Below the pieces are notes generated by a model. The model was not told the origin of the DNA. It did no database searches and saw only the letters and a list, made by a program, of their open reading frames with translations. A stretch of 64,000 nucleotides of DNA from positions 1,248,417 to 1,312,416 of the forward strand of contig LFJO01000005.1 of NCBI GenBank assembly GCA_001038565.1. Direction: 5' to 3'. Each line of letters starts with the position of its first letter. Within the stretch, counting starts at the first letter, position 1. Position numbers and translations under genes: made by a program. Shown here in pieces: positions 25,977-35,070 of the stretch. Source of the DNA: Alkalihalobacillus pseudalcaliphilus. GTDB lineage: Bacteria; Bacillota; Bacilli; Bacillales; Bacillaceae_D.

Positions 25977-27167
25977 TTAACCTGCGTAGGAGTGTAGTCC
26001 GGCGATTACTAGGTTAACAAAGACAAGGTTGAACATGATAATCGCAAATCCGATTACACCAAGCCATGCTGATTTCTCACCGTGCCAGCCTTTTGAAAGG
26101 CGTAAGTGAAGATACGCTGCATAAAACAAGAATGTAATTAATGCCCATACTTCTTTTGGATCCCAGCCCCAGAATCTTGACCAGGCAATTTGAGCCCAAA
26201 TCATTGCAAAAATGAGTCCCCCAAGTGTAAAGATTGGGAATCCAATCGCAATGGCACGATAGCTAATTTCATCAATTGCTTGAGGACTAATGCTTCTGAC
26301 CATCGGTTGGAAAATGGCTCCGACTCGTTTACGTGCAATTAAACGAATTAAGACATATAAAATCGCACCCGAGAAAAATGACCATAAAACTGTATTTAAA
26401 TCATCTGAGCGAATTATCGCTGGTGCATTTACGATTGGTGACATTTTATCCTCTGTTAAAAGCGTTCCTTCATGTGGACCAATTACTGCTGGTAGCTCAT
26501 AAACAATTTGAGCTTCCGCACCATTCTCATTGATATAATTAAACTCCGCTTCATATCCTAACCAACCAAAAATATTAGTGATTAGAATAAATCCAACTGT
26601 GCTCACAAGGCCATACATGACAATTTCTAATGAAATCGTTTTTTTGTTTCGTTTTGTGAAATCAAGCGTTCGAATTAAATAAATTAATCCAGCTGCAAAT
26701 CCAATTGCCAAAATCCCCTGACCTAATGCTGTCGTAATGACATGGATTTTTAACCAGTTACTCTGCAATGCAGGAACAAGTGGTGAGATTTCGCTCGGAA
26801 AAACAGATGCATAAGCAATGATTAACATAACAACGGGCATTGTGAATAATCCTAAAACATTTGATTTATAGATAGGGTATATAATCACAAAAGCAATCGC
26901 AATCGCAATACCTAAAAATGTCATATACTCAAACATATTGGATACAGGAGCATGTCCGCCTGCAATCCATCTCGCTACAAAGTAACCTAGTGAAAATACA
27001 ACTCCTAAGATTGCGGCAATATATCCATATAAACCCCAACTGTTTTTCTTAATTTCTCCTTGCTTGTTGCGAAAATTCTTACCTGGTAAAGATACCGCAA
27101 AGACAATTGTCGCAGCAAGATAGAGGAAAAAGGCAACGAGTAATAAATTCGAACTAAGAGCTGCCAT
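25977..27167 (-). CDS. resC: Cytochrome c biogenesis protein ResC (CcsB/CcsA-type)
   Basis: A 396-residue polytopic protein of the CcmC/CcsA family that, with ResB, moves heme to the outer membrane face and attaches it to apocytochrome c. The tryptophan-rich signature FWGWDPKEVWALITF near residue 315 and the flanking histidines mark the heme-handling site. About eight to ten membrane helices are visible. The start lies two bases before the resB stop region, with GGAGGG upstream. It is the third gene of the res operon. Confidence 0.9.
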   Translation of the reverse strand: MAALSSNLLLVAFFLYLAATIVFAVSLPGKNFRNKQGEIKKNSWGLYGYIAAILGVVFSLGYFVARWIAGGHAPVSNMFEYMTFLGIAIAIAFVIIYPIYKSNVLGLFTMPVVMLIIAYASVFPSEISPLVPALQSNWLKIHVITTALGQGILAIGFAAGLIYLIRTLDFTKRNKKTISLEIVMYGLVSTVGFILITNIFGWLGYEAEFNYINENGAEAQIVYELPAVIGPHEGTLLTEDKMSPIVNAPAIIRSDDLNTVLWSFFSGAILYVLIRLIARKRVGAIFQPMVRSISPQAIDEISYRAIAIGFPIFTLGGLIFAMIWAQIAWSRFWGWDPKEVWALITFLFYAAYLHLRLSKGWHGEKSAWLGVIGFAIIMFNLVFVNLVIAGLHSYAG

Positions 27168-27169
27168 TT

Positions 27170-28858
27170 TTAACCCTCCTGCTTCTTATTTTGATTTTCT
27201 TTTTTTTCTTCTTCTAATTTTTCTTTTTCTTCTGCTTGGTCTATCGGCTCATTTAAACCAGTATCTGCAATAATTTCAGTAATATCATTACGCAGGGTTA
27301 ACCAGTTTTTATTCGTATGACCTGCAATCCAAATCTCTCCGTCAATACGTTGGAACCAAATTCGACGATGGGCCCAATAAGAGCCTTGAATTAATCCAAT
27401 CATAAAGATAGCTCCACCAACAATGAGGATCGGTATCGTCAAATCTTTACGAACTCCTAAACCAGACACATTACTCATCTCAACATCAACAAACGATAAT
27501 TTAAACTCATGGTCCACCTCTTCAATCGATTGACCGCGAGAAGGTAAATCATAGTTAGCCATAATTCCAATAAAACTTCTTTCTCCATCTGGAGTTTCAG
27601 GTGTCTTTGTTTCAAAGATAAATGCAGGGTTATCTGGAATGCTTGAACGAGTAGCTGGTTCATTATTACTGTTTAAATAGTAATTAGGAAAATACTCGAT
27701 AATAGACACTTCATACCCTTCACCTAAATCATAGTGCTTAGCAGGGTTATTTAAATCAACATCAATTTGACCAAAACGATCTCCCGTTTCTTTATTTTCA
27801 ATAGAAAAACTCATTGTTTGAAGCTCGTTTAATTTATAATCTAATTGATAAAAGCTATAACCGTTATACTCAAGCGGGTCATTCACTTTAATTTCTTTTC
27901 GTGCTACCTCTGTTAATTCCCCAACTACCCCAATAGGCGAATCCGGGTCTGCTTCATACAATACGGCATCTGTTTGGTATGTCTTCACAACGAGGCCATC
28001 GACCCTTTGCATCGATTCACCAAATACTTCATCTTCTGGATCATATAACTCAAGGTGGAATCCTTCATTACCTATGTATAACTCTTGATTCGTTCCAGGC
28101 ACGACTGAAAATTCATCTTCGCGAATCCAGACATGTTCATCCACATAAAAGCCCGGAAAATAACGTAACATACAGCCAATTAAGAAAATGATAATACCTA
28201 CGTGATTAACATAAGGTCCCCAACGAGAAAAGCGACCTTTTTCAGCAACAATATTGCCTTTTTCCTCTCGAACGCGATAGTTCTTTTGCGATAATCGCTG
28301 TTTTATTGTATTCATCTTTTCATCATAATCAGGAACTTGAGATGAACCAAATACACGTTGTCTTTTCATGAAATTCTTGTGACGAGTAATTCTTTGTTTC
28401 TTTAAAGCACGATATAATGGAACTCCTCTATCTAAGCTTGCAATGATTAAAGATACACCTAAAGCAGCAATTAGTAACATATACCACCAAGAGTCATATA
28501 AATTATGAAAACCTAATTCATAATAAATTTGTCCAAGTGTACCGTACTCATTTTGGTAAAACACAGATGGGTCTTCCCCACCAATATAAAACTCTTGTGG
28601 AAAAATGGTCCCAAATATAGAAGCCACCAGTAAAATAACAATAATCCAAATTCCAACCTTGACAGACGAGAAGAACATCCAAATTTTATCGATGATATTT
28701 GATGTGTACGTCTGTGAACGTCTTGCCACACCTTCATAACGCATATTTAATAGTTGTTTTTGGTCATCGTTTTCATTTCCTAATGGCTTACCACATGACT
28801 CACAAATAATCGTACCATGCGGGTTCAAATGTCCACATTCACATTTGATTTTATCCAT
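27170..28858 (-). CDS. resB: Cytochrome c biogenesis protein ResB (Ccs1) with N-terminal zinc ribbon
   Basis: A 562-residue component of the ResBC heme delivery/ligation complex. Residues 6-22 hold a small zinc-ribbon-like knot, CECG...CESCG, before three N-terminal membrane helices (about 65-90, 128-148 and 215-235). A large extracytoplasmic domain follows and a last membrane helix lies near 475. Its C-terminal tail is long and highly charged (about 30 residues of E and K). The start follows GAGGTG. It lies three bases from resC and 13 bases after resA, in a tight operon. The acidic external domain fits alkaliphilic relatives. Confidence 0.9.
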   Translation of the reverse strand: MDKIKCECGHLNPHGTIICESCGKPLGNENDDQKQLLNMRYEGVARRSQTYTSNIIDKIWMFFSSVKVGIWIIVILLVASIFGTIFPQEFYIGGEDPSVFYQNEYGTLGQIYYELGFHNLYDSWWYMLLIAALGVSLIIASLDRGVPLYRALKKQRITRHKNFMKRQRVFGSSQVPDYDEKMNTIKQRLSQKNYRVREEKGNIVAEKGRFSRWGPYVNHVGIIIFLIGCMLRYFPGFYVDEHVWIREDEFSVVPGTNQELYIGNEGFHLELYDPEDEVFGESMQRVDGLVVKTYQTDAVLYEADPDSPIGVVGELTEVARKEIKVNDPLEYNGYSFYQLDYKLNELQTMSFSIENKETGDRFGQIDVDLNNPAKHYDLGEGYEVSIIEYFPNYYLNSNNEPATRSSIPDNPAFIFETKTPETPDGERSFIGIMANYDLPSRGQSIEEVDHEFKLSFVDVEMSNVSGLGVRKDLTIPILIVGGAIFMIGLIQGSYWAHRRIWFQRIDGEIWIAGHTNKNWLTLRNDITEIIADTGLNEPIDQAEEKEKLEEEKKENQNKKQEG

Positions 28859-28871
28859 CGTTACACCTCAA

Positions 28872-29399
28872 TCATGCTTGTGGTATTATTTCTTCCATAA
28901 ATTCTCGAATTATCTCTTCTGTTAGTAGACCTGTAAACACACGAACGATCTTGCCATGCTCATCAACCAATACGGTCGTAGGTAACGGTCGAACACCATA
29001 TGCGTCAATTACATGCCTACCTTCGTCAATGACAACAGGGAACGTAAGGTCTAATCTTGAGACGAAGCGCTCTACGGTTAAAGGTGGTTCACTCGCATTG
29101 ATGGCTACAATCTCAATACCTTGGTCTTGATATTCATGATATAACTCTTCCATAATCGGCATTTCTCTTACACATGGCGGACAATAAGTGCCCCAAAAAT
29201 TTAAAAAGACACCCTTTCCTTCTAACTCACGCAGTTCAATGACTTCACCTGTTAAATCCTCAAGGGCAAAATTAGCAGCATCATGACCAGCACGTGCAAC
29301 ACTTTTATCTGCAAAGAAATTATAATAGAATGTATAACCAATCGCTACAGCCATTACTAATAAAATGGTAGAACGCATGATTAAACGTTTTCTTTTCAT
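28872..29399 (-). CDS. resA: Thiol-disulfide oxidoreductase ResA
   Basis: A 175-residue membrane-anchored thioredoxin-like protein. One N-terminal helix (residues 8-28) precedes a TlpA/ResA fold with active-site WGTYCPPCVREMP (CPPC) and the cis-proline strand GVRPLPTTVLVDEHG. It reduces the cysteines of the CXXCH site in apocytochrome c before heme attachment. ATG at 29399 has GGGAGG nine bases upstream, while an ATG nine bases upstream abuts the ribosome binding site. It is the first gene of the resABC transcript and lies behind rluB. Confidence 0.92.
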   Translation of the reverse strand: MKRKRLIMRSTILLVMAVAIGYTFYYNFFADKSVARAGHDAANFALEDLTGEVIELRELEGKGVFLNFWGTYCPPCVREMPIMEELYHEYQDQGIEIVAINASEPPLTVERFVSRLDLTFPVVIDEGRHVIDAYGVRPLPTTVLVDEHGKIVRVFTGLLTEEIIREFMEEIIPQA

Positions 29400-29537
29400 G
29401 TTTGTCATCCTCCCTTCCAGTATCAATGAACTACATGCACAAAAAAGTTAACCTTTTGTCCTTCAATTGTACAAACTTAAGTCTAAAAATATCCCAGTCT
29501 CATTATAACCTTAAATGAAAGCTCCTATCACTTTGCT

Positions 29538-30266
29538 TTATGACGGTTTCGTGACAGCTACTTCTTTTAGTTTCTTAACTTCGATTGGCTTTAATGGTCT
29601 TGATTCACCTGGGTTTAACCCTTGTAAGGTTAGAAAACTGTATTGCTCTCTTTTTAACTTCATAATCGGATAATTAATAGCTTCAAACATCCGACGAACT
29701 TGTCGATTTCGACCTTCATGAATCGTTAATTGAATAATCGATGTTTGTTTTTTCTTGTCCATTGAGATTAATTTCACTTTTGCAGGGGCTGTTTTACCAT
29801 CCTCTAGGCGGATCCCATCTGCTAGTCTCTTTAGTTCTTCTCTTTTTGGTATGCCCTTTACCTTTGCGACATACACCTTGTCGATATGGAATTTAGGGTG
29901 CATGAGTTGATTGGCTAATTCACCATCATTTGTTAGAAGTATTAAACCTGATGTATCATAATCAAGTCGACCAACAGGAAATAGTCTTGCTTCTGTTTCA
30001 ATGAAATCAGTTACAACTTTTCGTCCTTTATCGTCAGTAACACTTGATATCACAGATGTTGGCTTATATAAAAGATGATAGGTAGGTTCTTCTCTATCTA
30101 TAGGTATCCCGTTCACTTCTATTTTGTCTTTGTTAGGCGTCACTTTTACTCCTAATTCAGTCACTTTCTTTCCGTTAACCGTTACTTTCCCTTCAATAAT
30201 AAGTTCTTCTGCTTTACGTCTTGATGTAATTCCTGCTTGTGCTATTACTTTTTGTAATCGTTCCAT
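29538..30266 (-). CDS. rluB: 23S rRNA pseudouridine synthase RluB
   Basis: A 242-residue enzyme that makes pseudouridine in 23S rRNA. An N-terminal S4 RNA-binding domain (ERLQKVIAQAGITSRRKAE) precedes the catalytic domain, whose core is FPVGRLDYDTSGLILLTNDG with the catalytic aspartate, and RNRQVRRMFEAINYP. Length matches the B. subtilis YpuL/RluB. The start is supported by GAGGTGA seven bases upstream. rluB directly precedes resA as in B. subtilis. The gene before it is separated by a long repeat-filled gap. Confidence 0.9.
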   Translation of the reverse strand: MERLQKVIAQAGITSRRKAEELIIEGKVTVNGKKVTELGVKVTPNKDKIEVNGIPIDREEPTYHLLYKPTSVISSVTDDKGRKVVTDFIETEARLFPVGRLDYDTSGLILLTNDGELANQLMHPKFHIDKVYVAKVKGIPKREELKRLADGIRLEDGKTAPAKVKLISMDKKKQTSIIQLTIHEGRNRQVRRMFEAINYPIMKLKREQYSFLTLQGLNPGESRPLKPIEVKKLKEVAVTKPS

Positions 30267-30383
30267 TCTTGATTCACCTCATCCCCAATCATACCCGCAA
30301 GAATAGGAATATACAAGCGAGGAAACTTTTTTGTAGCATTGATTTTCATTCAATGTTAAATGTCCCTTACCTCTTAGGAGCTT

Positions 30384-30830
30384 TGTATGAAAGTTGGGAT
30401 TGATACTCATATGCGGAGTTCTACTTGTGGCTACCGAAAAATGCTCCATGTCCCGTGGGGTGGCACTTAGCTAATCAAGCTAAAGGGAACCACCACTTCC
30501 ATGTCTGTTAGTGGCGTAGTGAATAGGCTTCGTAACCAACCAATATGAAAGTGAGATTTTTTTAACAGATGGCTTTTCATTCAATGACGATTTAGAGGAC
30601 TCTCATACATTGCAGTAGCCCCAACACTTTTGGAGTGTTGCTAGTAAGAGTTTACCAAAAAAAATTCAGTGCACGGTACAACCAGCCACTAACAAGTATA
30701 AAAGTAGGTTTTGAAGCAATAAGCGGTAAGACTGGTAGCCAACACGGCGCAAATAAAAATACGCAGCAATGAAGCTCGAAAAAGAGCCAACAATACAGCG
30801 CAAATGGATAAGAGAGTCTATTTGATATCA
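30384..30830. repeat. Dispersed intergenic repeat, copy F
   Basis: The 700-base gap between ilvE and rluB has a copy with left motif GTATGAAAGTTGGG, CTCATATGCGGAG, GTGGCACTTAGC...CCACCAC foldback, and CCACTTTCATGTCTG...GCGTAGTGAA. From about 30660 to 30830 it continues with an antiparallel, degenerate copy of the 51-bp tandem unit found at 38275-38459 (AAATACGCAGCAATGAAG). An open frame here (30652-30855) is a by-product of that sequence. The rest holds no gene. Confidence 0.7.
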
Positions 30831-30836
30831 AAAAAA

Positions 30837-30870
30837 GCACTCTAACAATATTCATACCATGTTAAAGTGC
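30837..30870 (-). terminator. Intrinsic terminator downstream of ilvE
   Basis: On the minus strand TGCACTTTAACA-like arm pairs with TGTTAGAGTGC (30837-30870 in plus coordinates, one mismatch) and is followed by seven T. It lies about 100 bases beyond the ilvE stop codon. Confidence 0.7.
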
Positions 30871-30971
30871 CATATCCTATTAAAAATACAACCAGTTGTC
30901 AAAACTGTAAACACCAAAAGTCATTTGATAATAAGTTACCGCGTTTAAAAGTCTAGACTAATATGATCCTA

Positions 30972-32093
30972 CTAAACCGTAGGTTCTTCTTCTAAATTTT
31001 GGACTTTAATTGTCCAATTAAATGTATCAACTTTTTGACCAGTCTGAATACCTGTTAGTGTTTCGTATAATCTTTTTGATAGTTCGCCGGTCTTTCCTTC
31101 ATTGATAGTCAATTTTTCTTCACGCCAGATCATTTCCCCAATTGGAGAAATAACAGCAGCTGTTCCAGTTCCAAAAGCTTCCTCTAATTGACCTGCTTTA
31201 TAAGCTTGAACGATCTCATCAATTGAGATTTTCCGCTCTGTAACAGGAATATCCCATGTGCGAAGTAAGTCGATCATAGATTTACGTGTTACACCTTCTA
31301 AAATACTTCCATTTAGTTCTGGTGTAATGACTTCACCGTTCACCTTAAAGAATACATTCATACTTCCTACTTCTTCGACATATTTTTTCTCAACGCCATC
31401 TAACCAAAGTACCTGTGAGAAACCAAGCTTCGTTGCTTGATCTTGAGCATTATAAGCAGCAGAGTAATTTCCTGCCGTTTTTGCCGTCCCTGTCCCACCT
31501 TTTACCGCTCTTGTAAACTTCTCTTCTACATAAATACGAACAGGATTAATTCCTTCGGGATAATAAGCAGCTACAGGCGATAAAATAATCATAAATGTAT
31601 AACATTTTGAAGGGTTTACACTTAAATTATTTTCAGTCGCAATCATAAAAGGTCTAATATATAAAGAATTTCCTTCACCTTGTGGAACCCATTCTCTTTC
31701 AAGTGCAATCAATTGTTTCAAATAATGTAATACTTCATTTTCATCAACAGAGGGCATACTTAATCGCGAACACGATTGATTTAGCCGTTTTAAATTTTGC
31801 TCAGGTCTAAATAATAACACTTGATTATCATCAGTTCGGTACGCTTTAAGACCTTCAAATACCGTTTGTCCGTAATGAAAGATCATGGCTGCAGGATCTA
31901 ATGTGACAGATTGATAGGGAATAATTTTAGGATCGTGCCAACCTTTGTCCTCTGTATAGTTCATTTTAAACATATGATCAGAAAAAACAGTCCCAAATTT
32001 TACTTGATTAACATCAGGCTTTTCTTTTGGGTGCATTGTACGGATGATTTGCAATTTCTCTCCACTCAATTTTTTCATCTCCTTCTTAACCAC
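30972..32093 (-). CDS. ilvE: Branched-chain amino acid aminotransferase
   Basis: A PLP-dependent class IV aminotransferase of about 370 residues that catalyses the last step of leucine, isoleucine and valine synthesis, or the first in their breakdown. It closely resembles B. subtilis IlvE/YwaA: FHYGQTVFEGLKAY, GGTGTAKTAGNYSAAY with the lysine environment, WLDGVEKKYVEEVGSMN and EAFGTGTAAVISPIG. The start is ambiguous. GTG at 32093 lacks a good ribosome binding site, an ATG at 32078 abuts AAGGAG, and TTG at 32069 lies nine bases after it. It stands alone with a terminator downstream. Confidence 0.9.
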   Translation of the reverse strand: MVKKEMKKLSGEKLQIIRTMHPKEKPDVNQVKFGTVFSDHMFKMNYTEDKGWHDPKIIPYQSVTLDPAAMIFHYGQTVFEGLKAYRTDDNQVLLFRPEQNLKRLNQSCSRLSMPSVDENEVLHYLKQLIALEREWVPQGEGNSLYIRPFMIATENNLSVNPSKCYTFMIILSPVAAYYPEGINPVRIYVEEKFTRAVKGGTGTAKTAGNYSAAYNAQDQATKLGFSQVLWLDGVEKKYVEEVGSMNVFFKVNGEVITPELNGSILEGVTRKSMIDLLRTWDIPVTERKISIDEIVQAYKAGQLEEAFGTGTAAVISPIGEMIWREEKLTINEGKTGELSKRLYETLTGIQTGQKVDTFNWTIKVQNLEEEPTV

Positions 32094-32254
32094 TACTCAC
32101 ATTTTAAAAGTTCATTCTGAAGATTTCAAGAATAAAAATGATTCAATGATTACTTACTAACACCTACACACTCCCACTCTTTTGTCAACATTTGAAACAA
32201 ATTCATTGATTTATATACTAAGTAAACGCTTTACTGAGTTGAAGATTTTTACTG

Positions 32255-32290
32255 AAAAAAAATCCAACCTCATCGACCATGAAGTTGGAT
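32255..32290 (-). terminator. Intrinsic terminator after the prsA-like gene
   Basis: On the minus strand ATCCAAC pairs with GTTGGAT around a 15-base loop and is followed by seven T. It lies 17 bases after the stop of the PrsA-like gene and ends the htrA-prsA-like transcript. Confidence 0.7.
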
Positions 32291-32306
32291 CATTCGTTTT
32301 TATTGA

Positions 32307-33173
32307 TTAATTTTGATAGGAGATCTCATACTTTTCTCTCAACTGAGTTAACCACGGTGTTAATTCAGTTTGATACTTTTGATTAAATAACTTCTCTTCT
32401 ATTTCTTCTTGATGCTCTTCAAACTTCGCCTCTTGTTCCTCTTGTTTATCTGTCACTTTAATAATATGAAAACCATGCTCGGTTTCTACCGGTTCACTTA
32501 CTTCATCGATTTCTAAACCAAAGGCGGCTTCTTCAAATTCAGGAACCATTTCACCTTTACTAAAGAATCCGAGTTCACCACCCCTTTCTTTACTTGCTTC
32601 ATCTGTGGAGTTTTCTGCTGCTAAATCAGCAAAATCCTCCCCCTCATCAACCTTAGCTTTTAACTCTTGTGCTGTCTGTTCATCTTCGACCAAAATGTGG
32701 CTAGCTTCTACTTCTTCTTGTTGATTAAACTGCTCTTGATTATCATTAAAGTACATCTCTATCTCTTCATCTGTTACCTCAATGACAGGTTCCATCAATT
32801 TCTGCGTTAATAATGAATAATAAACATCATCTTCAAACATATCCATAGTAACTCCCCTTTGGGCTAACATCTCCTTGACATTCTCTTCTCCATTATACAT
32901 GTCATAAAAAAATGTTAATTCTTCATCAATTTCTTCTTGTGTAACTTGTACACCTTGCTCATTTGCTTCTAACTCAATCATCTTATTATTAATAAGTGCT
33001 TCTAATATTGTTGGTCCATGTTGTGACATAGCCTCATCTGCAACTTCACTTTCTTTAATTTTTTCACCATTTACAGATGCCATAACTCCAGATGTATTCG
33101 CTACAAAAACTCCTAATACAACCGCACCACTTAAAACAACTACTCCTGATAAAATTGCCAACCATTTTTTCAT
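32307..33173 (-). CDS. PrsA-like parvulin peptidyl-prolyl isomerase (no lipobox)
   Basis: A 288-residue exported folding factor of the parvulin-SurA/PrsA class. An N-terminal hydrophobic segment (residues about 5-32, LAILSGVVVLSGAVVLGVFV) has no lipobox cysteine, so the protein is either released or held as a membrane anchor, unlike the PrsA lipoprotein. The foldase domain shows the parvulin core ASHILVEDEQTAQELK, GELGFFSKGEMVPEFEEAA and GFHIIKVTD. It is very acidic. It follows the htrA-like gene by 26 bases on the same strand, so both are likely cotranscribed and act together on exported proteins. Confidence 0.8.
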   Translation of the reverse strand: MKKWLAILSGVVVLSGAVVLGVFVANTSGVMASVNGEKIKESEVADEAMSQHGPTILEALINNKMIELEANEQGVQVTQEEIDEELTFFYDMYNGEENVKEMLAQRGVTMDMFEDDVYYSLLTQKLMEPVIEVTDEEIEMYFNDNQEQFNQQEEVEASHILVEDEQTAQELKAKVDEGEDFADLAAENSTDEASKERGGELGFFSKGEMVPEFEEAAFGLEIDEVSEPVETEHGFHIIKVTDKQEEQEAKFEEHQEEIEEKLFNQKYQTELTPWLTQLREKYEISYQN

Positions 33174-33199
33174 TAATATTTACACTCCTTCATTTAATT

Positions 33200-34441
33200 T
33201 TACAATGATGTATGAACTCGAATAGGTACTTCAATTTCTTTCTTTTCACCATCACGATATAGTTCCATCGTCACCGTATCTCCAACTTCTACCTCACGAT
33301 AAAGGATCTTACGAATATCAGATGCATCTTTCACTTCAATACCACTCATTGAGACGACTACATCCCCTGCTCGGATACCTGCTTCATCCGCTACAGAGCC
33401 AGGTTCAACAGTCGTAATGACAGCACCTCCTTTTATATCTTCTGGCAACGCACCTAAGTACCCACTAGGGATTTCAGATAAATGAGCAAGGCCAACGCCT
33501 AAATAAGGGCGTGTTATTTCACCTTTATCAATCATTTCCTCCACTAATGGAATCAAATCATTACTCGGGATAGCAAATCCAATTCCCTCTATTCCGTTCT
33601 GAGCAATTTTTAAGCTGTTAATACCTATGACTTCCCCTTTTGTATTGATTAGAGCACCTCCACTATTTCCAGGGTTAATAGCAGCATCTGTTTGAATGAC
33701 GTCTAAATTCCATTCACCCGCTGATGTTTGGACAGGAATAGATCGATTAACAGCTGAAATTATCCCTTGTGTTACGGTCCGCGACAACTCTAATCCTAAA
33801 GGGTTTCCAATGGCAAATACCTGCTCACCTGGTCTTAATTCATCGGAATTCCCAAATTCGATGATTTGTTCACTTTCACTAGCATCCATTACTAAAACCG
33901 CTAAATCAGTTAAAGCATCACCGCCAACCAATGTGGCAGAGACTGTCTCTCCATCTGATAAGGATATCTCAATTTCATCGGCACCTTCAATGACATGGTT
34001 GTTTGTAATAATATATGCCTTACCGTCTTCTTCCTTAAAGATAACTCCAGAGCCTGTTCCAGCTTCAACGGCTTCTTGTTCAGAAGGCTGCGACTGAAAG
34101 AACCCAGGTATTCCTTGAGACTTCTGTTTGTTAACAACTCCTACTATAGACTGAGATGCATTCTCAATCATGTCAGTGTAATCCGCTACTTGATTGGACA
34201 TATTTTGAACTGGCAACTCATTTGAGCCCTCTAACTGTTCATTTTCTTCTACTTGATTATTGACAGATACATGTCCAGAAGCAACCATCTCCTGATAAAA
34301 GTCAGTTTGTGGTATAACGATGAGAGTCAAAGCAGAACCAACAATTCCTGCACCAGTCATTTTAAACCATGACCACTTATTCTGTTCCTTTCGTTTCCCT
34401 CTTCCAGACGAATGCTCTTCCCACTTATTTTCTTCATTCAT
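33200..34441 (-). CDS. HtrA/DegP-like membrane serine protease with PDZ domain
   Basis: A 413-residue extracytoplasmic protease and chaperone of the HtrA family. After a positively charged tail comes a single N-terminal membrane helix (near residue 28-48) and an acidic linker. The trypsin-like domain carries the catalytic triad: His in IITNNHVIEGADE, Asp in ALTDLAVLVMDA and Ser in INPGNSGGALI. A C-terminal PDZ domain runs from about residue 305 (ITTVEPGSVADEAGIRAGDV VVSMSG). GGAGG seven bases upstream supports the ATG. In Bacillus such genes are induced by CssRS under secretion stress; no matching operator was seen. It is followed by the PrsA-like gene. Confidence 0.88.
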   Translation of the reverse strand: MNEENKWEEHSSGRGKRKEQNKWSWFKMTGAGIVGSALTLIVIPQTDFYQEMVASGHVSVNNQVEENEQLEGSNELPVQNMSNQVADYTDMIENASQSIVGVVNKQKSQGIPGFFQSQPSEQEAVEAGTGSGVIFKEEDGKAYIITNNHVIEGADEIEISLSDGETVSATLVGGDALTDLAVLVMDASESEQIIEFGNSDELRPGEQVFAIGNPLGLELSRTVTQGIISAVNRSIPVQTSAGEWNLDVIQTDAAINPGNSGGALINTKGEVIGINSLKIAQNGIEGIGFAIPSNDLIPLVEEMIDKGEITRPYLGVGLAHLSEIPSGYLGALPEDIKGGAVITTVEPGSVADEAGIRAGDVVVSMSGIEVKDASDIRKILYREVEVGDTVTMELYRDGEKKEIEVPIRVHTSL

Positions 34442-34537
34442 TTTTATACCTCCTTGTTCCGTTTATATAAGCCATACTACCGATAAATTATGTCAACAAC
34501 ATGTCAAGATACATTAAAGCAGGTATAAAATAGCTTT

Positions 34538-34895
34538 TATATGAAAGTTGATGCTGATGCTCATGTGCGGAGCTTTGCTCACCGCTCCCGAAAATCACGC
34601 TCCGCGACAATCACGTGGCCCTGAGCTAATCGGCTATGCCGCTGGATCTCAGCTCTGCCACTACGTTCCACGGGAGTCTCCGCATATTTTCGTCCGCTAG
34701 GTTTCTTCTTAATTCTCAAGTTCACAACACAATCTAACTCCATTCATTTAAAATGAAAATGGAAAAAAACTAATTGAATGAAGAGCCAACAGTTGAAAGC
34801 TAAACCATACTTTCATCTTTGTTGGTGGAGAAGTGAATCTTGTTTCGCCGTGTCGGCTGTATGAAAGTGTATGTAGAGATGATAGTTTAGCCTTG
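34538..34895. repeat. Dispersed intergenic repeat, copy G
   Basis: Between htrA and the BCCT gene there is a full copy: TATATGAAAGTTGATG, TCATGTGCGGAGC, a foldback (CGTGG 34614-34618 with CCACG 34668-34672, CTGAG 34621-34625 with CTCAG 34648-34652, CGGC with GCCG inside), TTCGTCCGCTAGG, AATTCTCAAGTTC near 34710, and ATACTTTCATCTTTGTTGG at 34801-34820. Compared with copy C the stem bases differ while pairing is kept. No gene lies here. Confidence 0.75.
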
Positions 34896-35000
34896 AAGTT
34901 AGCTGGTCACCTCTCTTGCAATAGATGACCATGTGTCCGGTGCAATATTTTTTTGCTAACGATATCCATTCGCCTCCTACTCACGTATTTTTCATAAGAA

Positions 35001-35041
35001 AAGACATTGACATGTTACTGAAAGCAACATGTCAATGTCTT
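35001..35041 (-). terminator. Strong hairpin terminator after the BCCT gene
   Basis: AAGACATTGACATGTT (35001-35016) pairs perfectly with AACATGTCAATGTCTT (35026-35041) around a nine-base loop, followed on the minus strand by TTCTTATG. It lies 30 bases after the transporter stop codon. Confidence 0.75.
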
Positions 35042-35070
35042 TTAAGTGTTTTAATTTTTTATTCCTACTC

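Noticed and set aside
30652-30855. 67-residue open frame on the minus strand
   Set aside because: It lies within the degenerate tandem part of repeat copy F and runs into the ilvE terminator; no initiation signal.
32222-32236. AGTAAACGCTTTACT upstream of the ilvE region as a CcpA site
   Set aside because: The palindrome misses the conserved TG at its start in two positions. It also lies beyond the gene's 5' end by more than 100 bases with no promoter seen.
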